Source: Pseudomonadota bacterium
GTDB lineage: Bacteria; Desulfobacterota; Desulfobulbia; Desulfobulbales; Desulfocapsaceae
Length of the DNA: 64,000 bases
Direction of reading: 5' to 3'
Assembly: GCA_018817385.1 (NCBI GenBank)
Contig: JAHIUA010000087.1
Coordinates: 124,001 to 188,000 of the forward strand
The notes under the pieces were generated by a model, which was given only the letters and a program-made list of their open reading frames with translations, made no database searches and was not told where the DNA came from. The first letter of the stretch is position 1. The number at the start of each line of letters is the position of its first letter. Below, in pieces: positions 18,654 through 28,390 of the stretch. The translations under genes were made by a program, and so were the position numbers.

Positions 18654-18971
18654 CTATAACTGCTCTGAAGCCATTTTCATCGATTTGTTACTCGAAGGGG
18701 GGAAACTGTAATTCTCTTGAGTGATGTTTTTTCTTGCCTTCAGGATATCCTGAATTTCGTTTCTGCTTAGTGTTGCTTTCTTCTGTTGATACAGATAGAC
18801 AAAACAATCAAGGCAGACTGAGAAAAAACAGACATTATCTTCCCGGAGGGCACGTTTCCAGCAGTCCTTTCCGGGAGAATTCCCATTTGGGCAAGCAGTT
18901 TTTCTGCCTGAGTGTAGAGTATCCAAGCTTTGCCAGTCATCCCTGTCTTTCAGGTCCGTTCGCAATGCCAT
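18654..18971 (-). CDS. Small cysteine-containing hypothetical protein
   Basis: 105 aa, MALRTDLKDRDDWQSLDTLHSGRKTACPNG..CFFSVCLDCFVYL; no overlapping conserved ORF. Confidence 0.45.
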   Translation of the reverse strand: MALRTDLKDRDDWQSLDTLHSGRKTACPNGNSPGKDCWKRALREDNVCFFSVCLDCFVYLYQQKKATLSRNEIQDILKARKNITQENYSFPPSSNKSMKMASEQL

Positions 18972-19530
18972 ACCGATTCTCCTTTTCCTGCAATAGTTAT
19001 CCTGGTTTCAGAAAAGCGCCTGCCTGCAGACTGTCCACGTCTGTGGCGGACACGGCGCTCTCCTGCAGTTTCGACGATGAATTTATAGTACTCGACAATT
19101 ACGTTTATGGTAATCGAATACCTTCATTAGGTAAAGCTTATAATAAAGATTGATAGCATTAATTAAAATTGATAATGATTGGCTTTCTTCCATGGCAATA
19201 TGCTGCGTTGTCAATGAAAAAAAGACACCAGACGTGGCAGGTATGCAACGGGATCCCAAAGGGTACTATGCTGTGGTAGCAGGGTGTTACCCGACAAAAC
19301 TGTTCTTCAGGCTCTTTGCTTCTCCCTTGCCTTTGAGTCCAGTTATTGGCGAAGTGGACCGTCCGCTGGGAGTTCCCTCTGTTGAGCAGAAGGTGCGGAT
19401 TCGTTTTTCCTTGGCAGGGGGCGATAGCTCCAGGTTTTTAGGTTGGGGGGAGTTCGAAATGGAAATCCACGGACTGTTCATGAATGAAAAAGCATGAAGA
19501 GCGGCTGAATCCCTGACCCTGTTTGCCAGT

Positions 19531-21807
19531 TCAACTGTTGGAGCTGATGTCCTCCTTGTTCTCATCACTTTCTTCTTCCTGAAGAGCTGTGTGGATGGCC
19601 AGGCCAAGTTGTTCAAAGGTGTATGGCTTTTTGATAAAGGCACCGGCCCCAAGTTTCATGGCCTGCTTGACTTCCTCGCTTTCGGAAAAGCCGCTGGCGA
19701 TGACGGCCTTCTGCTGTGGTTGGATTTTGATGATAGTTTCATAGGTCTGACGGCCATTGATACCGGAGTCCATGAGCATATCTAAAAGAAGGAGGTCAAC
19801 TTTCTGTTCACGAATAAAAGCGATTGCCTCTTCCCCCGAATTAACTGTGTCCACCTGGTAATTGAGGAGGGAGAGGAGTTGGGAGGCAATGTGGCGCTGA
19901 TGTGGTTCATCATCAACAATCAGGATGTGCTCTCCATTGCCCTGGAGATTGCTGAGGGGAATATCTTCTTTGGGGCTGCAGAGGCTCTGGTCCATACTGG
20001 CGGGAAAGAGGAGGGTAAATGAGGTCCCCTTCTTATCGCTTTCCACCTTGATGGTGCCATCATGATCCTGGATAGCATTCCAGACAACAGCAAGGCCCAG
20101 GCCGGTACCGCTGCGGCCCATCTTTTTCTTGGTATAAAAAGGTTCAAATATGTGTTCAAGGTCCTCGGCCGCAATACCGGGGCCGTTATCTTTGACCACC
20201 AGAGCGACACACTCCTTTCCGAGGAGTGCATTTTTTTGCATTGGGTCTTCGTCGAGACGACAATTCTGGGTGCTGATCGTAATCTGTCCCGAGTTGGCCA
20301 AGGCTTCTGCGGCATTGATGACGAGATTCATCAAACATTTTTTGATGTGCACTGGAGAGCATTTGATGTTGTGAAGTTCCGGGGCAAGTTGGATGGATAT
20401 TTTGACATCCTGATACTGGCTGAGAAGTTTTTTCCCTTCCAGGGAGTTCAGGTGTTCCTTGACGATAGTGTTTATGTTGGCGACTTCATGGACATTGGCG
20501 GCGCTGCGGGCTACAGTCAGCATATCGGAGACCACAGCAGCTGCCCGCAGGCCTGATTCGTGGATGGCCTTGATAGGGCGATATAATTTATTATCTTCAG
20601 AGAGCTGGAGAAGAATGATCTCGGGATAACTCACCACCCCGGAGAGGATATTGTTGAGATCATGGGCGACACCTCCGGCCATGAGGCCAATGGCCTCCAT
20701 CTTTTCCGCTTTATGGAGTTTCTGCTCGGTAATTTTGCGTTCCTCGATTTCGAGGAGGAGCTCGGTGGTTCGCTCCTCCACTCGATTTTCCAGTTCTCTG
20801 TTGTTTTTTTCCAGAGAGGAGTTGAGATTGACAATTTTTTGTACCAGATGGCCGTAACTGGAATAGAGAATAACAAAGGAGAGCCCAATGAGCAGGGCGC
20901 TGAGGAGCAGGGCAGAGAAAATAAGAGATCGCCTTGCCATGATTTCCTGGCTGATATCCAGGGCCACAAAGAGCACTCCAAGTTTCTTGTTTTGAAAATC
21001 TAAGAGATTGTAGACTGTATAGATGATATAGGGCTTGCCATCCAAGTTTACTCGGTACTGGTTCTTGCTCCAGTCAAGATGAACAATATCTTGGAAGAGG
21101 GTAGGGGTTGGAGACTCAATGGTATGGGTCGAGCCGGAAATCCCTTCCCTGTGTTTTGTGAGAATTGAATTGCTCTCACTGTTAAGAATGGCGACCCCGG
21201 TAGGGGCTTCCAGCTTTCTTTCAATGGTTTCCTGGAGAACGTGGGCATCGATACCGATCTGTACGGCTCCAAGATAGTTGTTTTGGTAAAAAACAGGTTC
21301 GATAACCCGGTACTGAAGTCCGCTGTAGCCGGTGCTGAACCCGGATCGCTGTTCGTGGAAGGTGTTGACTGCTGCAATATCAGGACGAATTTCGGAGATA
21401 TCCTGGCCAAAGCTTTCTGGCAAATGGACTCGGAGAAAGGCGTGGTTGTCGGGAAGGATCCAGCCCATGCTGGAAACGTGGGGATTTTCCTTTTGCAGGA
21501 TCGCAAAAAAAGGCTTGCTTAGTCTCAGAAGTTCCTGGCGATCACGACGGGCAAAGGCCTGGAGCATCAATTCCCGGTTCTTTGATGCTTTATAGTCGAG
21601 AAAACTTTTGATGCGGAGTTGATATTGAATGCTGGTCTGGTCGACGATGGATTCGGCAACAATGGCGGCAGTTTTGCCCTTGCTGTTGATGATGAGTTGC
21701 ATGCTGCGTTGATTCTCACGATAGAGGAGGATCTGAAAGACAAGACAGATGGTTATAATGACCAGCATAACAGCCGTAATAACCTTGGCTCTTGGACTTT
21801 TTTTCAT
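19531..21807 (-). CDS. Hybrid sensor histidine kinase with periplasmic Cache-like sensor and C-terminal receiver
   Basis: GGVAHDLNNILSGVVSYPE H-box, DNGPGIAAEDLEHIFEPFYTKKKMGRSGTGLGLAVV, receiver HILIVDDEPHQR..LLLLDMLMD. Confidence 0.93.
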   Translation of the reverse strand: MKKSPRAKVITAVMLVIITICLVFQILLYRENQRSMQLIINSKGKTAAIVAESIVDQTSIQYQLRIKSFLDYKASKNRELMLQAFARRDRQELLRLSKPFFAILQKENPHVSSMGWILPDNHAFLRVHLPESFGQDISEIRPDIAAVNTFHEQRSGFSTGYSGLQYRVIEPVFYQNNYLGAVQIGIDAHVLQETIERKLEAPTGVAILNSESNSILTKHREGISGSTHTIESPTPTLFQDIVHLDWSKNQYRVNLDGKPYIIYTVYNLLDFQNKKLGVLFVALDISQEIMARRSLIFSALLLSALLIGLSFVILYSSYGHLVQKIVNLNSSLEKNNRELENRVEERTTELLLEIEERKITEQKLHKAEKMEAIGLMAGGVAHDLNNILSGVVSYPEIILLQLSEDNKLYRPIKAIHESGLRAAAVVSDMLTVARSAANVHEVANINTIVKEHLNSLEGKKLLSQYQDVKISIQLAPELHNIKCSPVHIKKCLMNLVINAAEALANSGQITISTQNCRLDEDPMQKNALLGKECVALVVKDNGPGIAAEDLEHIFEPFYTKKKMGRSGTGLGLAVVWNAIQDHDGTIKVESDKKGTSFTLLFPASMDQSLCSPKEDIPLSNLQGNGEHILIVDDEPHQRHIASQLLSLLNYQVDTVNSGEEAIAFIREQKVDLLLLDMLMDSGINGRQTYETIIKIQPQQKAVIASGFSESEEVKQAMKLGAGAFIKKPYTFEQLGLAIHTALQEEESDENKEDISSNS

Positions 21808-22022
21808 AACAATCGCAGCTAAACCAGTAAAAGAGAGGTGAAAGGTATGTCGGGTGAGCAAAAAAAGATAGAATATAGGGGAGAGGGGGGGTGATTACAA
21901 GATGAATTATGATTTATATGGAATTTTTTGATAGCTAACTGGGTAAGGTAGGGGGGGGCAGGGAAAGGAGGTTGGGGCATGGGGCAAAACGTGAGGAGAC
22001 AGAGTGGTTGAAGTGGCAGGAA

Positions 22023-23810
22023 TTATGACTGGCTTTTTTTAATGTTCTTTTTTTTCTTTTTCTCCTTCCACCCTCTCTCTTTTCTGTGCAGTTCTTCTTC
22101 CAGAATACGCCTCTGCTTCATCCGTTCGGAGTGTTTACGGGCGACATAAATTGCTTCGCCTGTATCCCGATGCAGGCCAGTGACATACATGGCGGTTGCC
22201 AGTGTGCCGGGGGTGGGGGTAAAATCTTGGAATTGTGTGAGCTCGAGGCCAAGCTGCTGCAGGCGTTGGACCAGAGCTACAGTATGGCGCTCCCTGCATC
22301 CGGGATGGGCCGAGATGATATAAGGCGTGAAATGGATCTTTTTGTTGACCTCCTGAGCCAGTTTACGGCTAAGAGCTAACAGTTCTCGGAGCTGCTCGTG
22401 GGATTCCTTGTGCATCAGTTCCAGGACCTCTTGTTCTGTGTGTTCCGGTGCAATTTTCAGTGCTCCGGGAGTGTGGGAACGAATGATTTCTTTGAGGAGT
22501 TTCGGAGTCCGGGTCAGGAGTTCCATGCGCAGGCCCGAGGAGATAAAGACATGGTGGATCCTGGGAAGGGCCGAGATCGTGCGAAGAAGGGAAAGGAAGG
22601 AATTCTCGTCTATCTCCAGGTTTTTACAGACCTTGGGGTAGAGGCAGTCATAGCGTTTGCAGGAACCGATGCGACAGGAGACGCCATAGAGGTTTGCAGT
22701 GGGGCCACCCAGGTCGCTGATGGTCCCCTTGAAATTTGCCATGGAGCTGACACTGTCCGCCTCTCGGAGCAGGGATTTTTGGCTGCGACTGGTAATGGCT
22801 GGTCCCTGGTGGCGGGCGATAGCGCAGAAGGAACAGTTGCCGCAGCAACCGCGGACGGTGGTCAGGGAATGTTGAATCATCCTGGCTGCCGGGACATCAG
22901 GAAAGGCGGGGTGTTCGCAACGGGTATAGGGGAGTTCGTAGAGGTTGTCCATCTCCTCGCTGCTCAGAATTGGGGGCTGGGGGTGCTGGATGATCCATGC
23001 GCTCTGTTGTTTCTGGATCAGGATTTTGTTGGAAAAACTCCTGGCCTGACTGTCGACCTCTTTTTCAGCTTGGAGAAAGAGGGCCAGCTTGCCCTCAATA
23101 TCCTGCCATGATGGTAGCAGGGTGATTGCTCCCTCATGTCCTTCCTGCCAGGTTTGAAAATCCTTTTCGCTCAGCCGTTCACAGGTACCGGCTATATCAG
23201 CAAGACCGTGGCCTTTGTCCAGTCGCTCAGCAATCTGGAGGACACTCCTTTCTCCCATGCCATAGACCAGGAGGTCTGCCTTGGCATCGCTGAGCAGGGA
23301 TCCACGTAATTTCTCCTGCTTATAATCGTAATGGACAAAACGACGTAGTGAGGCTTCGATTCCGCCAAGAATAATAGGGACGTCTTTATAAGCGCTACGG
23401 GCCAGGTTGGCATAGAAGAGAGAGGCTCGGTCTGGTCTCCTTCTTGCCTGTTTCTCTTTCTGCATGCCTCGCCAGGGATTACCGCCTGGGGAAAAGGCGT
23501 CTTGCTCCCGTACCTTGCCGTTACCGGTATAGTTGGCGACGATGGAGTCGAGATTGCCTCCGGAGATTCCGAAAAAGAGACGTGGTCTGCCAAAGCGTTT
23601 GAAGTCCTCGTTGCAGTCATATCGAGGTTGGGCCAGAATGGCTACCCGATAGCCTCTGCTTTCCAGGAGACGGCCAATCAGGGCGATTCCAAAGGAGGGG
23701 TGGTCCACATAGGCATCCCCCGTGACCAAGATGATGTCAAGCTCGTGCCAGCCACGGGTTCTGCACTCATCAAGAGTTGCCGGAAGGGGGAGGAGGTGAG
23801 GCGTTTTCAT
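22023..23810 (-). CDS. YgiQ family radical SAM protein
   Basis: RGCCGNCSFCAIARHQGPAITSRS, long conserved YgiQ architecture. Confidence 0.95.
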   Translation of the reverse strand: MKTPHLLPLPATLDECRTRGWHELDIILVTGDAYVDHPSFGIALIGRLLESRGYRVAILAQPRYDCNEDFKRFGRPRLFFGISGGNLDSIVANYTGNGKVREQDAFSPGGNPWRGMQKEKQARRRPDRASLFYANLARSAYKDVPIILGGIEASLRRFVHYDYKQEKLRGSLLSDAKADLLVYGMGERSVLQIAERLDKGHGLADIAGTCERLSEKDFQTWQEGHEGAITLLPSWQDIEGKLALFLQAEKEVDSQARSFSNKILIQKQQSAWIIQHPQPPILSSEEMDNLYELPYTRCEHPAFPDVPAARMIQHSLTTVRGCCGNCSFCAIARHQGPAITSRSQKSLLREADSVSSMANFKGTISDLGGPTANLYGVSCRIGSCKRYDCLYPKVCKNLEIDENSFLSLLRTISALPRIHHVFISSGLRMELLTRTPKLLKEIIRSHTPGALKIAPEHTEQEVLELMHKESHEQLRELLALSRKLAQEVNKKIHFTPYIISAHPGCRERHTVALVQRLQQLGLELTQFQDFTPTPGTLATAMYVTGLHRDTGEAIYVARKHSERMKQRRILEEELHRKERGWKEKKKKKNIKKSQS

Positions 23811-23896
23811 GACTCTATTTGTTGGTATGCAAGTGGATGGCTAACACCGGTGATGAACGGTAAGCCGGCACTCAGTACAGTACCCCAAGGGGTGAA

Positions 23897-23949
23897 AGTA
23901 CCTTAGAAATTCTTTTCAAAAAAAACACGAAAAGAATTTCTAAGGTACT
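23897..23949. repeat. Perfect 21-bp inverted repeat
   Basis: AGTACCTTAGAAATTCTTTTC / 11-nt A-rich loop / GAAAAGAATTTCTAAGGTACT. Confidence 0.9.
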
Positions 23950-24190
23950 AAAGGGATGGCGGCTGGAAAGTGGCGACTGAAGAACAAAGGCTGAAGGTCG
24001 AAGGGAAAGGTATCGGTTCCATTGGTTCCAGTTGTATTGTTTTCTTTGCCATCTTTACCCCACGTTTTTCTCACCTGTGTCGTACTCTAACTTTCTGCGG
24101 CCAATTGTGCAATCTTGTTTCTCGACCGGGATCAGGTTAGAATGGGGAAAAAAGAGGTTTAAGAAAGTTAGCAGAGGGAAGGAAGGAACA

Positions 24191-25633
24191 ATGGCCATTG
24201 ATATAGAGAAGTTTTTGCAGGTTCTCACAGGAGAGGTGAAGGGGTATCAGGTACCGGTGGTTGATTTGATCGCGGTGCAGACCAGGGATCCCTTTAAGGT
24301 GCTGGTGGCGACGATTCTTTCGGCCCGAACCAAAGATGAGGTGACAGCTCAGGCTGCAGAGAAGCTTTTTGCCAGGGCTGCAACAGTGGAAACCTTGGCG
24401 GAGCTGGATGAAAAAACACTGGAGAAACTGATCTATCCAGTTGGATTTTATAAGAATAAGGCCAGGTATCTGGCGGCCCTGCCTGGTAAGCTGATGAAAT
24501 CTTTTAGCTCCAAGGTCCCTGCTACCCTGGAGGAGTTACTCTCTCTTCCCGGCGTGGGGAGAAAGACAGCTAACCTGGTCCTGGCCCAGGCCTTCGCTAT
24601 TCCCGCTATTTGTGTGGATACCCATGTGCATCGAATTATGAATATCTGGGGCTATGTGAAGACCGAAAATCCTTTGCAGACTGAGATGGCTCTTCGTGAG
24701 AAGTTGCCTGAGAAATATTGGATTCCGGTTAACTCATTGTTGGTGGCCTTTGGCCAGGGGACTTGCCGGACCGTGGCTCCGCACTGTGACCGTTGTGTCT
24801 TGGTGGACAGTTGTCCGCAGCTTGGCGTGACTCCGAGAAAACTCAAAAAAAAGAGTGCGGCAGGGGAGGTCCTGCGCCTGGTCTCCTGGAATGTGAATGG
24901 GTTGCGTGCTGTCCTGAAAAAAGGCTTTCTCGAAAGTGTGAAAGAAATGGCCCCGGATGTTCTTGGCCTGCAGGAGATCAAGGCAATGCCTGAGCAATTG
25001 CCCGAGTCTTTGCTCTCCCTGGAGGGATATCATGCCTATTTTCATTCAGCCGAGCGTAAAGGGTACTCGGGAGTTGCGGTCTACAGTCGGAAAATTCCTG
25101 AACAGGTCATTGTCGGTATCGATGATCCTCGTTTTGACAGTGAGGGGAGGGTGTTAACCTTAGAGTTTTCCACCTTTTATTTCGTTAATTGCTACTTTCC
25201 TAATTCCAAGAATGATTTGAGCAGGTTGGGCCAAAAACATGAGTTTAATGTCGCACTCCAAAATTTTGCCGATCAGCTTGCTCGTAAGAAATCAGTGGTG
25301 ATCTGTGGAGATTATAATGTGGCTCACAAGGAAATTGACCTGGCAAATCCCAAACAGAACCAGAAAAATGCTGGATTCACCCCAGAAGAGCGGGCCTGGA
25401 TGGATACTTTTGTCGATGCCGGTTGGATTGACAGCTTTCGTGAGAAGAATAAAGAGGCGGAACAGTATTCCTGGTGGAGCTATCGCAGCCGGGCGCGTGA
25501 GAAAAATATTGGATGGCGTATAGATTACCATTGTGTTGATGCAAAGAGTCGGAAGAGGATCGTGGACGTGGACATTTGTCAGCATATTTATGGGTCGGAT
25601 CACTGTCCGGTTGTGCTTGATTTTCTTAACTAG
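24191..25633 (+). CDS. Fused endonuclease III (Nth) - exonuclease III (XthA) protein
   Basis: N-terminal HhH-GPD (LPGVGRKTANLVLAQAF.VDTHVHRI, CX6CX2CX5C cluster CRTVAPHCDRCVLVDSC) joined in one frame to an AP endonuclease (LRLVSWNVNGLRAVLKKG, LGLQEIKA, ICGDYNVAHKEIDL, WRIDYHCVD, GSDHCPVVLDF). Confidence 0.95.
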   Translation: MAIDIEKFLQVLTGEVKGYQVPVVDLIAVQTRDPFKVLVATILSARTKDEVTAQAAEKLFARAATVETLAELDEKTLEKLIYPVGFYKNKARYLAALPGKLMKSFSSKVPATLEELLSLPGVGRKTANLVLAQAFAIPAICVDTHVHRIMNIWGYVKTENPLQTEMALREKLPEKYWIPVNSLLVAFGQGTCRTVAPHCDRCVLVDSCPQLGVTPRKLKKKSAAGEVLRLVSWNVNGLRAVLKKGFLESVKEMAPDVLGLQEIKAMPEQLPESLLSLEGYHAYFHSAERKGYSGVAVYSRKIPEQVIVGIDDPRFDSEGRVLTLEFSTFYFVNCYFPNSKNDLSRLGQKHEFNVALQNFADQLARKKSVVICGDYNVAHKEIDLANPKQNQKNAGFTPEERAWMDTFVDAGWIDSFREKNKEAEQYSWWSYRSRAREKNIGWRIDYHCVDAKSRKRIVDVDICQHIYGSDHCPVVLDFLN

Positions 25634-25726
25634 TTCATGTAGGCTTTTGTTGTTAGGACAATGTGATAAGAATGGTGAAAATGTGTTTCCTTCCCGGAGT
25701 CTGTTCCCCCTTGCTAGAGGATAACA

Positions 25727-26398
25727 ATGGATTCAAAACAGAACTTGTACCGTATACTTCTCGCAGATGATCATGCCCTCATTCGTCACGGTATCCGAAA
25801 TCTGATCAGTAACAATCCGGCATTGAAGGTCATTGGAGAGGTGAGTGATGGTGAGGAACTGCTTACCTTTCTTGAAAGGATGGTGCCTGATCTTCTGATC
25901 CTTGATATTTCCATGCCGAAGTTGACCGGTATAGAGGCCGTGGGGCAGGTCAAAAAGACCTATCCTCAGGTCAAAATTCTGATGCTGACCATGCATAAGA
26001 ACAAGCAGTATTTTTATCATGCTATGAATGCCGGAGCAGATGGCTATCTGATGAAGGAAGATTCGGATGAGGAACTTTTACTGGCCATCAAGCGTATCCG
26101 AGACGGGAAATCCTATCTCTCTCCTTTCCTCTCCCAGGACTTTGCCGATGATGTGATCAGTGCCTATCGGAATAATCGCAGTTCGCCCTTTGATACTATG
26201 ACTCCCAGGGAAAAACAGGTGCTTAACCTGGTGGTGGAAGGGCATACCAGTAAGGCCATGGCTGATATTCTCCATCTCAGTCCAAGGACTGTTGATCACC
26301 ACCGGGCCAACCTCCTTAAGAAATTTCACATGAAAAACAGCGTCGATCTGGTTAATTTTGCCGTGCGCAACGGTTTTGTCACCTCCATTGAGGGATAA
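25727..26398 (+). CDS. NarL/FixJ-type response regulator
   Basis: Receiver (RILLADDHALIRHGIRNLI..LLILDISMP) plus LuxR HTH (MTPREKQVLNLVVEGHTSKAMADILHLSPRTVDHHRANLLKK). Confidence 0.95.
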   Translation: MDSKQNLYRILLADDHALIRHGIRNLISNNPALKVIGEVSDGEELLTFLERMVPDLLILDISMPKLTGIEAVGQVKKTYPQVKILMLTMHKNKQYFYHAMNAGADGYLMKEDSDEELLLAIKRIRDGKSYLSPFLSQDFADDVISAYRNNRSSPFDTMTPREKQVLNLVVEGHTSKAMADILHLSPRTVDHHRANLLKKFHMKNSVDLVNFAVRNGFVTSIEG

Positions 26399-26425
26399 CC
26401 TCTCTTGTAAGAGGTGTTTTTTTTT
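26399..26425 (+). terminator. Terminator after response regulator
   Basis: CCTCTCTTGTAAGAGG followed by TGTTTTTTTTT. Confidence 0.65.
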
Positions 26426-26823
26426 GCCCTGAGTATAAAAAAAATATCATCTGCTTGGTCGTAATATTCTGTAACGTCCTGTAACATACTGATTGTAAAT
26501 GAGTAATCCTTCCTTCTAGGTAAATATACCTAGAGAAAAATCCGTATTTCCCCCAATTGTTTTTTTCATCTAGGTGTGGTCTTTAAATAGAGAGATGCTG
26601 AGCAGTAACTCAGTTGAGAATGCCTGTTATTTAGCGCCTTATAGGAAATTGTTTTATTATTTTTACGACAAAAAATAAAAGCAAAAGTTCTGTTATGTGC
26701 CAGAGCCGACGGATCAGGTGCTTATCCCTTCAAAAGGGAGTGATAAGAGTCTTTTAGGGGTAGCGATTTTGGTAAGAGAGATTCTCTAGAATAAGATAAC
26801 CACAAAGAGAAAAGGGGAGCGCT

Positions 26824-27096
26824 GTGAATAAGTCAGAATTGGTTGCGTCAATCGCAGAGTCAGCAAATACTACCAAGGTAGCGGCGGAACAGGCCTTGAA
26901 TGTGGTTCTTAACAATATGGTGAAGGCCATGAAAGAGGGAGAGAAGGTCAGTCTTCTTGGTTTCGGAACATTCAGTGTTGTCGAGCGGGTCAAGAAAAAA
27001 GGACGTAATCCTCAGACTGGTCAGGATATCATTATTCCGGCTCATAAGGTAGTAAAATTCAAACCCGGAAAATCCCTGTACGGGAGAGTACAGTAG
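26824..27096 (+). CDS. hup: HU family DNA-binding protein
   Basis: MNKSELVASIAESANTTKVAAEQALNVVLNNMVKAMKEGEKVSLLGFGTFSVVERVKKKGRNPQTGQDIIIPA. Confidence 0.97.
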   Translation: MNKSELVASIAESANTTKVAAEQALNVVLNNMVKAMKEGEKVSLLGFGTFSVVERVKKKGRNPQTGQDIIIPAHKVVKFKPGKSLYGRVQ

Positions 27097-27473
27097 AGCG
27101 TCGTCTTTTGACATAATATCGCTGGAGTTAGCAGGATACACTCCGGGGGACAGGGGGGAAACCACTTCTTCCCTTTCTTCCCTCTGTCCTTTCTTGTTAG
27201 AGAGCCGATCCGTAATGGGTCGGCTCTACTTGTTTGTTCTCTCCGTGTCTGTGTGGTAGTCAACCGTCCCTCCCTCCGCAACATCTCCAGTGAAGCTGAC
27301 AAACACAGCATCTCCTTCTTGAGAGGATGCTTGTGCATGGTAGTATCACGGTGCCATGGATCTTGAGCATTTGCCAGCTTGTTGTAATGACCTGAATGAA
27401 AAATGTGGGCCAATGGATCAGATACGTGCCGCATGTCTTGCAGTTCTTCTGAATATACCTGTTCAGCAGGGTC

Positions 27474-28262
27474 TCAGTTTTTCATTCGGATTCTCCAGAG
27501 AAGGCTTCCAACCAAGATCATGACTCCGCTGAGAAGCTGACCCATGGTCATGAATCCAAAGACAAATCCGATTTGTTGATCAGGCTCTCGGAAGAGTTCC
27601 ACAAGCATGCGAACGCTTCCATAAGTGATGAGAAAGAGGCAGAGCATGCTGCCATGGGGCCATCCTTTTTTGTTCTCCCAGGGTTTGTTTTTCTGGGACC
27701 AGAGGATGAGAAAAAGAAGAAGGCCTTCCAGTAGCATCTCGTAGAGTTGGGAAGGGTGCCTTGGTTGTGGCCCTCCTCCGGGAAAGACCATGGCCCAGGG
27801 GAGTGAGCTTGTCCTCCCATAGAGTTCACCATTTATAAAATTTCCCATGCGTCCCAGTCCCAGACCGACGGGGATTGTCACCACGTAGAGATCTGCACAT
27901 TTCCAGAAATCCAACCTCTTTTTTCGAGTATAGAGCCAACCTCCGAGTAGTACACCGAGACAGGCACCGTGGAAGGACATTCCTCCTGTCCAGGTGGCTG
28001 GGATTTCCAAGGGGTGCTGCAGGTAATAGGAGAAATTATAAAAGAGGACATAGCCCAGGCGTCCGCCCAGCACCACAGAGAGGATCAGAATAAGATTGAG
28101 ATTTTCAAAATGGGTGTCGAGTTCCTTGTAGGAAAAGGAGCGTATCTGTTTCTGAACGAGCAGGTAAGTGGCGGTAAAACCCAGGACATACATCAGTCCA
28201 TACCAGCGGACATGGAGAGGACCGAGTGAAAAGATAATGGGATCAATGGCAGGAAATGTCAT
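27474..28262 (-). CDS. lgt: Prolipoprotein diacylglyceryl transferase
   Basis: HVRWYGLMYVLGF, GRMGNFINGELYGR, HPSQLYE. Confidence 0.97.
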   Translation of the reverse strand: MTFPAIDPIIFSLGPLHVRWYGLMYVLGFTATYLLVQKQIRSFSYKELDTHFENLNLILILSVVLGGRLGYVLFYNFSYYLQHPLEIPATWTGGMSFHGACLGVLLGGWLYTRKKRLDFWKCADLYVVTIPVGLGLGRMGNFINGELYGRTSSLPWAMVFPGGGPQPRHPSQLYEMLLEGLLLFLILWSQKNKPWENKKGWPHGSMLCLFLITYGSVRMLVELFREPDQQIGFVFGFMTMGQLLSGVMILVGSLLWRIRMKN

Positions 28263-28390
28263 AGCAAAAACCTGTGGGCAGTGAGTGTTCGATGTTTGGT
28301 GATGTGTTTATATTCTGTAATGATTCGGGAGGTTGGCTCCCATTATCTTGTCTTCTTTTCAGTCTTTCTCCCTGATTCGCAGCATTTTCC

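Noticed and set aside
22000-22040. AGTGGTTGAAGTGGC..ATTATGACTGGCTTTTTTT resembles the 3' end of the Sec-peptide gene, possibly a second copy
   Set aside because: No upstream coding frame with SGU motifs and no matching hairpin; likely coincidence plus a terminator.
22398-23111. 237-aa plus-strand ORF opposite ygiQ
   Set aside because: Shadow of a conserved radical SAM gene.
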